DNA of 64,000 bases from Lentisphaerota bacterium (GTDB lineage: Bacteria > Verrucomicrobiota > Lentisphaeria > Victivallales > Victivallaceae). A program made the translations under genes and the position numbers. The notes beneath the pieces are model-generated. The model ran no database searches and was not told the origin of the DNA. It was given only the letters and a program-made list of their open reading frames with translations. Below, in pieces: positions 17,408-25,740 of this stretch. The DNA lies in NCBI GenBank assembly GCA_015061575.1, contig SUWF01000004.1:38747-102746 (forward strand), in the 5' to 3' direction. Every line of letters begins with the position of its first letter. Within the stretch, counting starts at the first letter, position 1.

Positions 17408-18199
17408 TTATTGCGTTACCGGTAATTGGTGCAACAGTTCGTAAGCTTCGGCAAAATTGCGCTGCAAATGCTCAGCGCAGTGCGCATCGGCACTGACCAC
17501 GATCGGAATCTTGCGCCGGAGCGCTTCCTGCAGGATATCCGCTCCGGGATACGGCTCGGCGCACGGTTTGAACCAGCCGGACGTATTCAGCTCGATCGCA
17601 CCGGAGTGTTTTTGCACTGCATCCAATATTTTTACGGCATGATCATAATATAATGAATTATCGATCATGCCGAATTTTTTGGGCAGATCCAAATGGCCCA
17701 GAAAGGTAAACACTCCACATTCAGCAGCACCCTGCAATTTCTGATAATACTGTTGACAGATCGCTGCTTTTTCTTCTTCGCTCAAAGGCAGCCAATCTTC
17801 CCGGGCATGATCAACCGAAAAAACTCCGCAGTAATGCACCGACCCGATCAGATAATCAAACGGATACTCTTTCAGCCGGGCGGCCACCTGAGCAATATTT
17901 TCAAAGAAAAAGTCCACTTCCAGCCCCAGTTTGAGCTGAAAATCATCATCTTCATATTTTTGCTTGAGCTGCAGCAGACTATCCACATACTCATTCAGGC
18001 GGCCGTGATCCATTGTCCACTCCCGATAATCAGTATTATCGTAAGGTACTTCGGCCCAGTGATCGGATATACCTAAAACTTTCACATGGCTTTTTTTTCC
18101 GGCAATGACCATATCCTCCAAAGAATCAGCGCCATCGCTGAAAACACTGTGATTGTGCAAAGAATATCCGCAACCCGGCCCGGGAAAAGTAAATTTCAT
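17408..18199 (-). CDS. PHP-domain phosphoesterase (histidinol-phosphatase-like)
   Basis: 263 residues. PHP fold metal ligands are visible: 'SLHNHSVFSDGADSLEDM' (HxH plus downstream Asp), 'LGISDHW', 'GLEVDFF', 'GSVHYCGVFSVDH', 'TFLGHLDLPKKF', 'IELNTSGW', and 'IVVSADAHCAEHL'. This order and the length match HisK-type histidinol phosphatases and other PHP hydrolases with a trinuclear metal site. No his biosynthesis genes are nearby, so the natural substrate is uncertain. Confidence 0.85.
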   Translation of the reverse strand: MKFTFPGPGCGYSLHNHSVFSDGADSLEDMVIAGKKSHVKVLGISDHWAEVPYDNTDYREWTMDHGRLNEYVDSLLQLKQKYEDDDFQLKLGLEVDFFFENIAQVAARLKEYPFDYLIGSVHYCGVFSVDHAREDWLPLSEEEKAAICQQYYQKLQGAAECGVFTFLGHLDLPKKFGMIDNSLYYDHAVKILDAVQKHSGAIELNTSGWFKPCAEPYPGADILQEALRRKIPIVVSADAHCAEHLQRNFAEAYELLHQLPVTQ

Positions 18200-18214
18200 A
18201 AAAACACCCCGTTC

Positions 18215-18700
18215 TTATTTTTTGCTGCTGTCCCAAGCGGCCTGCTTTAAGGTCAAGTTAAAAGTACTGCCGCTGAATTTATAATTTTTATTGCCCTGCT
18301 CCGGATAATAAAGAGCATGAATAACTATCGTGTAGGTTCCCGGCAGCCAGTTGACGGTGGAAAATTGCCGCTCCACGCTGTGTTCTTCCACCCGGGGAAA
18401 CCAAGCCCAGGGCGCCAATTCTGCAGCATCGTAGCCGGAATCACTTTTGTGCGGGGTGAATTTGAGCCTGGCATTTTCAAAAACCTTCCCGCTGTCTTTG
18501 CGATAAACAAAAAGCCGGGTGGCATGAAAAAAGAACGGCTTGCGGGACTTGCTGGAAATTTTTACTTTGATCGTATCTCCCACCGCCGGAGAAGAATTCA
18601 AAACTTGGCCCGTCAAATACAAATAAGGCCGTTCGTCCGCACCATGAACATTCCAGACAACTGAAGACACCAGCAACATCAACACTGCATAATATTTCAT
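18215..18700 (-). CDS. Secreted hypothetical beta-rich protein
   Basis: 161 residues with a signal peptide (1-20, 'SVVWNVHGADE'). The rest is beta-rich, without cysteine, and fits one small immunoglobulin-like domain: 'GDTIKVKISSKSRKPFFFHATRLFVYR' (in parts) and 'LPGTYTIVIHALYY' near the end. I do not recognise the family. It lies 15 bases upstream of... downstream neighbours on the same strand are the PHP gene (15 bases after its stop) and it follows the UGSC-type gene by 73 bases. Confidence 0.6.
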   Translation of the reverse strand: MKYYAVLMLLVSSVVWNVHGADERPYLYLTGQVLNSSPAVGDTIKVKISSKSRKPFFFHATRLFVYRKDSGKVFENARLKFTPHKSDSGYDAAELAPWAWFPRVEEHSVERQFSTVNWLPGTYTIVIHALYYPEQGNKNYKFSGSTFNLTLKQAAWDSSKK

Positions 18701-18773
18701 AAAAACAACCTCCTGATCTTATAACGATCCTGTTTCCGATAATATATACTTGTTTTTATAAAAATACCAACAT

Positions 18774-20735
18774 TCAACGCTGATTTTTCCGCTGCTTGCC
18801 GTAACGCATCCCGGCGGCTGGAACCAGCGGCTTTAAGTTTGACCGCAAATAAAAACTGCTCAACTTCCGGTAACCGGCAGCTTGCATAAGCTCATCCCAG
18901 TTGGCCGGCAGTTCGATCCTGATCGATACATAACCTCCGCCCGGCAGACACATGGTCTTGTTGCGGCTGGCATCGCCGGTGATCAATATGGCGGTTTTGC
19001 CTCCGCTCATCACCGGGACAGTTTCCAACTCCTTTTTGCCGCTCCACTTCAGCCAGGGCGGCACCGCAGTAGCAGCAGCGGATTCTTTGCGCCCGATCCG
19101 GGCGGTGTGCTGTGCCAAAGATATATTGCGGGAGCTGCGGGCACTGCCGGGATTGCCCCAATAATTGGCGTAAGCCCGCTCCGCCAGCGGCTGGCGTGCG
19201 GTGGCAATCAAAGCTTTTTCCAAAGCACTTTTACTGCGGAATTTTTTGGCCAGATCCCGGGCCACATATTCCGTTATCAATATTGTCCGGTAAACAAACG
19301 GAGTGCCGCTGCCCAGCGCAAACTGTTGTTTTTCCACTGCATCCCAGGCGATCATTTCCATGATTTTCTGCGGATCATCTGTCGCCGGAGCCAGATTGTT
19401 GCCCCAATTCAAAGCTGAACCAGCCGTCAGAACATTGTCGTTGAGCTGATAGCCCTGCTGCATGTGATAAGGGCGCCAGGCAAGCGCAACCGCTGCCGCT
19501 TCGTCCTCGGCCATGCACCACGGCATAAGATAGCCAAAAGTTCCCATCCGGTTGCTTTTGATATGGTATCCGGCCAAATTGATCATAGCCAGATTGATAA
19601 AACGCCCGATCTGGGCGTTGCGCATATTGCTGATCATACCTTGCGAACAATCCAGTTCCAGCTGCCTTGCCAGCGGACCATTGATCCAGCAATAGGGCGT
19701 CCAACCGTGCGTACTGGCCAACGTCCGGCGGAAATTACCGTCACATAACGCCTTGGTAAAAGCGATCAATATGGGCATAAACTCCGGCGGACACCCGGCC
19801 ATAACGCCATTGACCGCCACTAATTTAATTGTCGCTTTGCGGTAAGCTGGCGGTATTGCTGCAATCACATGTTCCGGCGGCAGATCGGTATATTTAAGAA
19901 ACTCCTCCACCCGGCTTGGCGTCGGCGGCACAATGGGCAGGCCGTCACTCCAGTTGTTATCAGCAAAATATTGGTTGACTTCAGCCGGGCTGCCCTTGAA
20001 CACCCGTCCGGCGCTGCCGGATAAAACGGAGGCAGCGGCTTTTATCTCCTGCTCTGTAAAATTACCGGTCAACGCCTTGATTATTTGCGGATACAATACT
20101 TTGCGGGTATTTTGCAGCAATTCTTCACGGGTGTGACTGGCAAATGCGCCCGGATATTCCGCCACCCGGGGTACCGGCACTCCGGCAATAGCACCCGCTA
20201 AAACTGCTTGCTGGCTGAATCCCGGAGCGGCGATCATCACCGCTGGAATATTTTCGTACTCCGCTGCAATACATGAACCCATTTCTTTGGGAGTGCAAAG
20301 CCCGCAGCCGCCGTTGCCGGAAATGACCGCATTGACCTTGAATTGGCGCAATTTCCGGACAAATTCATCTTTCTGACGGCGGATAACTCCCGGTCCCGGC
20401 CACGGCCCGGCCGAACCGATCTCATTCAACAGCAGCACCTTGGCGGTCGGATAATTTTTCATGATCAAGCGTTTAAGCTCCGGATGCGTGATCGAAGCCA
20501 TAAAACTGCCGCCCACCAGCGCAATGGTCTTACCAGCCAAGGTGGCTAATCTGGGCGCCTGCCGGATTTTTTTGATCGACTGTTCGCCCACCGGGCTCAA
20601 GACTGTATCTGCCGATTCATTGCCGCTGCTGCCGGGCAATCGGCACACGCCAACGGTGCTGCATGTTTCAGTTCCGGATAAACATCCCATCACCCCCAGC
20701 AGCACAATGGCTGTCAGTAAAGTTTTTTTCTGCAT
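18774..20735 (-). CDS. UGSC-family-type domain fused to a 'GLPIVPPT' domain; exported
   Basis: 653 residues. The N-terminus has a signal sequence with a possible lipobox (VMGC, Cys18). Residues about 68-240 resemble the UGSC (seleno)protein family: 'KTIALVGGSFMASITHPEL' and 'NAVISGNGGCGLCTPKEMG', where C144-G-L-C147 takes the place of the UGSC/CGSC redox motif. Residues about 255-480 match a second family often encoded next to UGSC proteins ('NWSDGLPIVPPTPSRVEEFL', 'AVNGVMAGCPPEFMPILI'). Here both are in one chain. A thiol-based reaction in the cell envelope is plausible; substrate is unknown. SD AGGAAGGA is present. Confidence 0.65.
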   Translation of the reverse strand: MQKKTLLTAIVLLGVMGCLSGTETCSTVGVCRLPGSSGNESADTVLSPVGEQSIKKIRQAPRLATLAGKTIALVGGSFMASITHPELKRLIMKNYPTAKVLLLNEIGSAGPWPGPGVIRRQKDEFVRKLRQFKVNAVISGNGGCGLCTPKEMGSCIAAEYENIPAVMIAAPGFSQQAVLAGAIAGVPVPRVAEYPGAFASHTREELLQNTRKVLYPQIIKALTGNFTEQEIKAAASVLSGSAGRVFKGSPAEVNQYFADNNWSDGLPIVPPTPSRVEEFLKYTDLPPEHVIAAIPPAYRKATIKLVAVNGVMAGCPPEFMPILIAFTKALCDGNFRRTLASTHGWTPYCWINGPLARQLELDCSQGMISNMRNAQIGRFINLAMINLAGYHIKSNRMGTFGYLMPWCMAEDEAAAVALAWRPYHMQQGYQLNDNVLTAGSALNWGNNLAPATDDPQKIMEMIAWDAVEKQQFALGSGTPFVYRTILITEYVARDLAKKFRSKSALEKALIATARQPLAERAYANYWGNPGSARSSRNISLAQHTARIGRKESAAATAVPPWLKWSGKKELETVPVMSGGKTAILITGDASRNKTMCLPGGGYVSIRIELPANWDELMQAAGYRKLSSFYLRSNLKPLVPAAGMRYGKQRKNQR

Positions 20736-20842
20736 AAAATAAATCCTTCCTGAGTTTGTTACAATTACAATAAGATCAACGTTTGTGAAGGTGATTTTAT
20801 TTTATGCAATGCAATGATCCGGCGAAAATTACCGGCTTATCA

Positions 20843-21478
20843 TCAACTTTTGTCAGCCGTTTTACGGGGACGGCAGCCGACGGCATTTTGCAGCTGTTTG
20901 ATCAGAAAACCTACCAATACTGCCGCAATCAAAGTGCCTTCCCTCACGCCGGTTATGTTTTGAAAAAATATCAGCGAAAAAATTATTGCCGACAATACGA
21001 TCGAAGAATCAAAGCAGATCTTGACCACCCCGAATGGCCATTTATACTCCTGCGCCAATACCCGGATGAAACCATCCCCCGGCATCAGCGAAATGTTGGC
21101 GCTGAGCTGACAGCTGATCCCGGCGGCTAAAAAGCAGCACCCCATGATCACTTCCGCCAATCTCAACAAATAATTTTCCGGAATATAAAATCCCGTCAGA
21201 AACATCCCCAAATCAATAAAAAAGCCGAACACCAGCAAAGTCGGCAGCTGCAGCAGTTCCCGCCACGGATAACGCCGTTTGAGCAGCAGCATCTGCCCGG
21301 CAATAAAAAATATATTTATTACCACTGTCGCCATGCCCAGCGTCCACGGCAAGACAAAAGTTGTAACATACGGAAGACTGGTTATCGGCGACGTCCCCAG
21401 CTCCGGACGGGTGGAAAGCGCCACCCCCAGACCGGCCAATACCAGTCCGAGCAGAAAAAGACTCAAACGTTTCAGCAT
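20843..21478 (-). CDS. YczE/YitT-like integral membrane protein
   Basis: 211 residues with five hydrophobic segments (about 5-22, 42-65, 78-97, 105-125, 160-190). 'LAGLGVALSTRPELGTSPITSLPYV' (in parts) and 'MPGDGFIRVLAQ' are typical of the YczE/DUF6198 family of membrane proteins with unknown function. The next gene upstream (21495) encodes another small membrane protein 16 bases away, so the two probably form an operon. Confidence 0.75.
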   Translation of the reverse strand: MLKRLSLFLLGLVLAGLGVALSTRPELGTSPITSLPYVTTFVLPWTLGMATVVINIFFIAGQMLLLKRRYPWRELLQLPTLLVFGFFIDLGMFLTGFYIPENYLLRLAEVIMGCCFLAAGISCQLSANISLMPGDGFIRVLAQEYKWPFGVVKICFDSSIVLSAIIFSLIFFQNITGVREGTLIAAVLVGFLIKQLQNAVGCRPRKTADKS

Positions 21479-21494
21479 ATTGTTAAGGAACTGA

Positions 21495-21764
21495 TCAATT
21501 CAGTTTGCCGGAACTCCGGAGCTTGCGGTAGTACATAACCAGCACCAGATCGGTCGCAACCATGATGGCATTGAGTATATACAGGGCGATCACCCAGTCA
21601 AAATGCTCGATTTTATAAATGATGCCGGAAATATAACCGATTTCTACCAGCCAGAGAAAACCGATGCTTTTGCCCACCGGATTCTTGACTTTGACCGTTT
21701 TCCAGATCGACACCGGCCAGCTGGCACCAAAACACACCAACATGATCGCTTCAAATATATTCAT
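21495..21764 (-). CDS. Small membrane protein, PQ-loop-like
   Basis: 89 residues with three hydrophobic helices (about 3-20, 33-50, 58-78). 'FGASWPVSIWKTVKVKNPVGKS' resembles the repeat core of PQ-loop/SemiSWEET-like and related small membrane proteins, with the proline helix break present. Family assignment is tentative. SD AGGA is upstream. Confidence 0.6.
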   Translation of the reverse strand: MNIFEAIMLVCFGASWPVSIWKTVKVKNPVGKSIGFLWLVEIGYISGIIYKIEHFDWVIALYILNAIMVATDLVLVMYYRKLRSSGKLN

Positions 21765-21843
21765 AAAAATCCTCCATCGATATTTATATCATTTCAATTA
21801 ATATAACACCAAAAGCAGTTATTTTCAATTGAATTTGCAGCAA

Positions 21844-22947
21844 TTATTTCCACTCCAGCGGCAGTTCCAGCTGGATGGTGGTGCTGTTATCCTCCGGAAA
21901 ACCGGATACACTCATACCCATCAAACGAACTTTCCGGGGGCCGGCTTCAGTCCGGCTCAGCAGGATCAGTCCGATTTTTTCCAGCGCATCAGCTTGAGCG
22001 ATCCGGGCGGGCACGGTCATGCTGCGGGTTACGGTGGTGAAATCATCGTAGCGGATCTTCAGCGTAACGGTTCGTCCGGCGAGTTTTTCCTGCAGCAGCA
22101 GTCGGGATACTTTCCCGGCAAGATCCCGGAGCAGTTTCCGTAAGCCGCTCATATCCGATAAATCACTTGACAAGGTTATTTCCCGCCCCAGCGATTTACG
22201 GCTTTCCCGCTCCGCCACCGGACGCAGATCCACGCCGCGGACTATGTTGTAATAAAATATCCCCATCTTGCCGAAAATGCTGATCAAAGTTTCCAGCGGC
22301 AGCGCATAGAGTTCAGCTCCATTGGAAACATTGAGTTTATGAAAAAGTTTGGCTGTAGCCTGCCCCACGCCATAAAACTTTTCGATCTTCAAGGCAAATA
22401 AAAACGCCTTGGCCCGGTTGGGCGGAATCACCGTCAACCCGGCCGGTTTGCGCCAGTCGCTGGCAACTTTGGCCAGAAATTTGTTGAACGATACTCCCGC
22501 CGAGGCCGTCAAGCCCGTTTCCTCATAGATCCGGCGCTGCAGATACTGCGCCAGGCGGGTCGCCGATGGTTCGTTGAATTTGTTGCATGTTACATCCAGA
22601 TAAGCTTCATCGATGGAAAGCGGCTCAATAATATCTGTCACCTCATGAAATATCTCCCGGATGCGGTGCGATATTTCCCGGTAGCGGCGCATATTGCCTT
22701 CCACAAAAATCCCGTTTGGGCACAAGCGCCGGGCCGTTTTGGCCGGCATGGCTGAATGTATACCGTATTTGCGGGCTTCGTAACTGGCGGTACTCACCAC
22801 GCCACGCTCTTCCGGACGGCCGCCTACGATCACCGGCAAACCGCGCCATTGCGGATGATCAAGCTGTTCGACTGAAGCAAAAAACGCATCCATATCCACA
22901 TGGATGATCTTGCGTTTGATCAATTCATTGCGTTTGCTGTTACTCAT
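21844..22947 (-). CDS. dinB: DNA polymerase IV (Y family)
   Basis: About 367 residues. 'KIIHVDMDAFFASVEQLDHP' with the catalytic Asp, 'VVSTASYEARKYGIHSAMP', and 'PLSIDEAYLDVT' with the Asp-Glu pair identify a DinB translesion polymerase; the little-finger domain follows (residues about 240-360), ending in a near beta-clamp binding sequence 'QLELPLEW' (QLxLPL form). The ATG at 22947 overlaps the end of the kinase gene; an earlier in-frame GTG at 22956 is possible. The gene is thus translationally coupled to a protein kinase, which is unusual for dinB. Confidence 0.94.
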   Translation of the reverse strand: MSNSKRNELIKRKIIHVDMDAFFASVEQLDHPQWRGLPVIVGGRPEERGVVSTASYEARKYGIHSAMPAKTARRLCPNGIFVEGNMRRYREISHRIREIFHEVTDIIEPLSIDEAYLDVTCNKFNEPSATRLAQYLQRRIYEETGLTASAGVSFNKFLAKVASDWRKPAGLTVIPPNRAKAFLFALKIEKFYGVGQATAKLFHKLNVSNGAELYALPLETLISIFGKMGIFYYNIVRGVDLRPVAERESRKSLGREITLSSDLSDMSGLRKLLRDLAGKVSRLLLQEKLAGRTVTLKIRYDDFTTVTRSMTVPARIAQADALEKIGLILLSRTEAGPRKVRLMGMSVSGFPEDNSTTIQLELPLEWK

Positions 22948-23950
22948 GATGCGCACTGTTCACAGTCCGGTCAAAAAAATCCGGCGGCAGAACTTCGGTT
23001 TTGTCTTCCATAACTTCAGCGGCGGCAAATCGTCCCGGCATCAGCTGCCGCATATATTCAGCAAGCGTCACAATGGTAGGGCCGTAGCCGTCTTTGTAAA
23101 TATAATACTCCAGACTGCGGGCTAATTCAGCACTGTCTTTGAAACGCTCGCCCGGACTTGCAGCCAACATCCTGCGCAATATATCGATCAACCCATCCGG
23201 CAGTTCCTCCGGCAGCACCGACCAATTTATGTAGTTGCTGCGGATCTGCTCAATAAGCGCATCCCGACCGGAGTAAACATCCCGGCTGTAATGGTTGCTG
23301 AGCATATAAAAAAGCACCACCCCCAGCGAATAAATATCTGCAGCACAAGTCAAATGCCCCGGCGTCAGACACTGCTCCGGCGCCATAAAGGCCAATTTGC
23401 CCGACACCAGTCCGGAATCCCGCATGGTGGCAGCCTTGGCGATCCCGAAATCGGTGATTTTGGGCACCCCCTCCTGATTGATCAATATGTTATGCGGACA
23501 AATATCACAATGTATGATATTCAGCGGCTTACCCGAACCGTCCCGGCGGCTGTGCGCATAAGCCAGCGCCCGGGCGGCCCGGCTGGCAATAAATACGGCC
23601 AGTTCCAGCGGCAAACGCTTATTCATGATTTTGTGAAACTCCACAAAGTCATAAAGCGATATGCCGTCAACAAATTCCAATACAAAAAAGTATTCGCCAT
23701 CCACCAGATCCAGCTGATAGATCTGCACGATATTTTCGTGCACCAGATTGGCCACCAGTTTGGCTTCAAAAATAAACCGCTCCACAAAGTCACCGTCTCC
23801 GGCATAGCGCGGCAGCAGCGTTTTGATCGCCACAACTTTTTCAAACCCCTCCACGCCTTTGAGTTTGGCTTTCAGAACCGATCCCATGCCGCCGGAAGCG
23901 AGTTCTTTGATTATTTCGTAGCGGCTGTAACTTTTTATAGCTTTTTTCAT
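22940..23950 (-). CDS. Serine/threonine protein kinase (Hanks type)
   Basis: 336 residues from the ATG at 23950. Gly-rich loop 'ASGGMGSV' (residues 18-25), VAIK lysine K43, Glu62 of helix C, catalytic loop 'HCDICPHN' (147-154) and 'DFG' (167-169) are all present, so it should be active. The Arg of HRD is Cys (HCD), so activation does not need activation-loop phosphorylation in the usual RD way. There is no transmembrane segment or sensor domain; the tail after residue about 275 is short. It follows an HD-domain hydrolase by 9 bases and overlaps dinB by 8. Confidence 0.9.
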   Translation of the reverse strand: MKKAIKSYSRYEIIKELASGGMGSVLKAKLKGVEGFEKVVAIKTLLPRYAGDGDFVERFIFEAKLVANLVHENIVQIYQLDLVDGEYFFVLEFVDGISLYDFVEFHKIMNKRLPLELAVFIASRAARALAYAHSRRDGSGKPLNIIHCDICPHNILINQEGVPKITDFGIAKAATMRDSGLVSGKLAFMAPEQCLTPGHLTCAADIYSLGVVLFYMLSNHYSRDVYSGRDALIEQIRSNYINWSVLPEELPDGLIDILRRMLAASPGERFKDSAELARSLEYYIYKDGYGPTIVTLAEYMRQLMPGRFAAAEVMEDKTEVLPPDFFDRTVNSAHHE

Positions 23951-23959
23951 CAAACTGAA

Positions 23960-24562
23960 TCATCCTTTGAACTGCCGCAGAATTTTTTCGACTGCTGCAA
24001 TATTTTTCTGCCGTCCTGCCTCCCGGAGCTGGCGGCATACCGGAGTAAAAAATTTATTCCGGAGCAGAAAATCCATTTCCATATTCCACCACGTCACATC
24101 GTCATACTCCAAGCCCTGCAGCTGCAGTTCCAGCCGGAACATTCCGGCCCGTTCCATAAAACAATCCCGTCCAATATATTCGATATCAGCATCGCAAAGA
24201 AGTTCCCCCGCCGGAGTGAGCGGACAATAAGGATAGACTGTTTCCAGAATCAATTCATGTGCCCGCTCCACCAGCTGATCATTGATCGCCCAAGCCGCTG
24301 CAAACTTTTTGATGTAAGGCAGAGCCAATGCCTCGTTGGCTTCCGGCGCAGTCAGATAACCGAAATCGTGAAAGATCGCCGCGATCCGCAAAGCTGCATA
24401 TTCTTCCGGAGGCCAGTCGCCGTGCTGAGTAAATTCCATTACCGCATTGCACACTTCCAGCGTATGCTGAGCATTGTGATAGGTGCAGTCCGGCGATAGA
24501 TAGGTTGATAAATAATCCAGCGCCGCACTCTGCAGAGCATTTATTGTAAAAAAACCTGTCAT
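23960..24562 (-). CDS. HD-domain phosphohydrolase
   Basis: 200 residues. 'YHNAQHTLEV' and 'IAAIFHDFGY' give the H...HD metal-binding set of the HD superfamily, with the later Asp probably in 'LLCDADIEYIGRDCF'. Family members hydrolyse nucleotides, (p)ppGpp or cyclic dinucleotides; the spacing does not point to the HD-GYP type. It is the first gene of a probable HD-kinase-dinB operon and is divergent from recX with 50 bases between starts. Confidence 0.85.
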   Translation of the reverse strand: MTGFFTINALQSAALDYLSTYLSPDCTYHNAQHTLEVCNAVMEFTQHGDWPPEEYAALRIAAIFHDFGYLTAPEANEALALPYIKKFAAAWAINDQLVERAHELILETVYPYCPLTPAGELLCDADIEYIGRDCFMERAGMFRLELQLQGLEYDDVTWWNMEMDFLLRNKFFTPVCRQLREAGRQKNIAAVEKILRQFKG

Positions 24563-24612
24563 AATTTGCCTTTATTTAAATTCGGTGATAAATTAGCACG
24601 AGGAGTCAGTAA

Positions 24613-25122
24613 ATGCAAGAAAATAATTCAGAGTATCCCCAAAAAAGAGTCCGCCGCAAGGATGTTTCCGCCTGGGAGCAGACTTTGCGATGGCTGGATA
24701 TAAAATGGTACAGCGAAAGTAAACTGCGGGAAAAACTCAATTCACGCCATTATCCGGTCGCTGAAATCGAAGAGGCTATCGCCAGATGCCGGGAATATAA
24801 TCTGATCAACGATGCCATGCTGGCCGAAGAATTTGCCAAAAGCCAAAGCGCCCGCGGCCGGGGATCCCGCCGTATTGCCCACGAGCTTTACCGCCACGGC
24901 CTGACCGGCGACGCAGCCAAAAATGCACTGGAACAGATCGAAGGCAATGATGAAAGTTCAGCTCAAGCGGCATTGCAGAGTAAACTCAGCACCTATCAGC
25001 GAGAACCCGACTGGCGCAAGCGGCGGGAAAAAGCGTTCCGCTTTCTGGCCAACCGGGGCTATCCGCTGGATATAATATACAGCACTCTGGACAATGAGCC
25101 GGATTTGAACATGCCCGACTGA
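24613..25122 (+). CDS. recX: Regulatory protein RecX
   Basis: 169 residues. Three-helix RecX repeats are visible: 'LRWLDIKWYSESKLREKL', 'REYNLINDAMLAEEFAKSQS' and 'FRFLANRGYPLDIIYSTL'. RecX inhibits RecA filaments. recA is not in the window. The ATG at 24613 is preceded by an AGGAG sequence. A hairpin directly after the stop may end it, although its T tract faces the opposite strand. Confidence 0.9.
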   Translation: MQENNSEYPQKRVRRKDVSAWEQTLRWLDIKWYSESKLREKLNSRHYPVAEIEEAIARCREYNLINDAMLAEEFAKSQSARGRGSRRIAHELYRHGLTGDAAKNALEQIEGNDESSAQAALQSKLSTYQREPDWRKRREKAFRFLANRGYPLDIIYSTLDNEPDLNMPD

Positions 25123-25158
25123 AAAAACGCTGCCAGCTTCAACAAAGCCGACAGCGTT
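25122..25158 (-). terminator. Terminator of the Lrp-type gene, between convergent genes
   Basis: Arms 25158-25145 and 25139-25126 form a 14-bp stem with two mismatches; on the minus strand it is followed by six T. On the plus strand no T run follows. Confidence 0.7.
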
Positions 25159-25181
25159 CTCTGTAGATATTTACAAAATCA

Positions 25182-25484
25182 TCAAACGTATACTTTGGGA
25201 TCGATCTGTTTGCTGGCATCATAGAGCAAGCCCAAATCGACTTTGGCATCCGCCTGCAGCGAAATCATCGTGCGGGTATGGGTGATCCCCGGAATATCCC
25301 GGGTCATCTTATTGGCAACCACATCAGAGAGTTCTGCGTTGGAATTTACCCGGATCATAACCACCAGATCAAACTCCCCGGCAACGGTGTAAACTTCAGT
25401 GACCCCGGCAACATTCAACAACGCTTCCGTAGCCTGACGCAACATTTTCCGTTCGACGGTGACCAACGCAATACCGGTAACCAT
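25182..25484 (-). CDS. Stand-alone Lrp/AsnC ligand-binding (RAM) domain protein
   Basis: 100 residues. The whole protein is the alpha-beta RAM domain: 'TEALLNVAGVTEVYTVAGEFDLVV' (in parts), 'MIRVNSNAELSDVV', 'DIPGITHTRTMI'. There is no helix-turn-helix upstream (the region before the start is non-coding), so it is a stand-alone effector-binding protein of the SraM type that could oligomerise with full Lrp proteins or bind an amino acid. SD AGGAG supports the start. Confidence 0.88.
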   Translation of the reverse strand: MVTGIALVTVERKMLRQATEALLNVAGVTEVYTVAGEFDLVVMIRVNSNAELSDVVANKMTRDIPGITHTRTMISLQADAKVDLGLLYDASKQIDPKVYV

Positions 25485-25666
25485 AACAACAACTCTCCTT
25501 TGCCGGAAAATAGTTATTATTAATTCCGCAACCTGTTTTCCGGCTGACAGTTCCGGAATCAGAAGCCTTGCAGGAACAGCCCTGAAAGACCTCCCTTCAA
25601 CCTACAGTAGCACAATAAAAACCAAATGCAAATAAAAATATACTTTTTTGCATAAAAAACTTTTTC

Positions 25667-25699
25667 CTGACAGGCAAAAAAACAACTTTATGCTATATT
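25667..25699 (+). promoter_or_regulatory. Extended -10 promoter for the SGNH hydrolase gene
   Basis: TGCTATATT at 25691-25699 fits an extended -10 (TGnTATAAT); a CTGACA at 25667-25672 is too far (21 bases) to be an ideal -35, which extended -10 promoters do not need. Start codon is at 25741 with SD GAGGAG. The rest of 25485-25690 shows no gene and only AT-rich sequence. Confidence 0.45.
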
Positions 25700-25740
25700 G
25701 ATAGGAACGGAAACAATTTTATCTGAGGAGAAAATCATTT

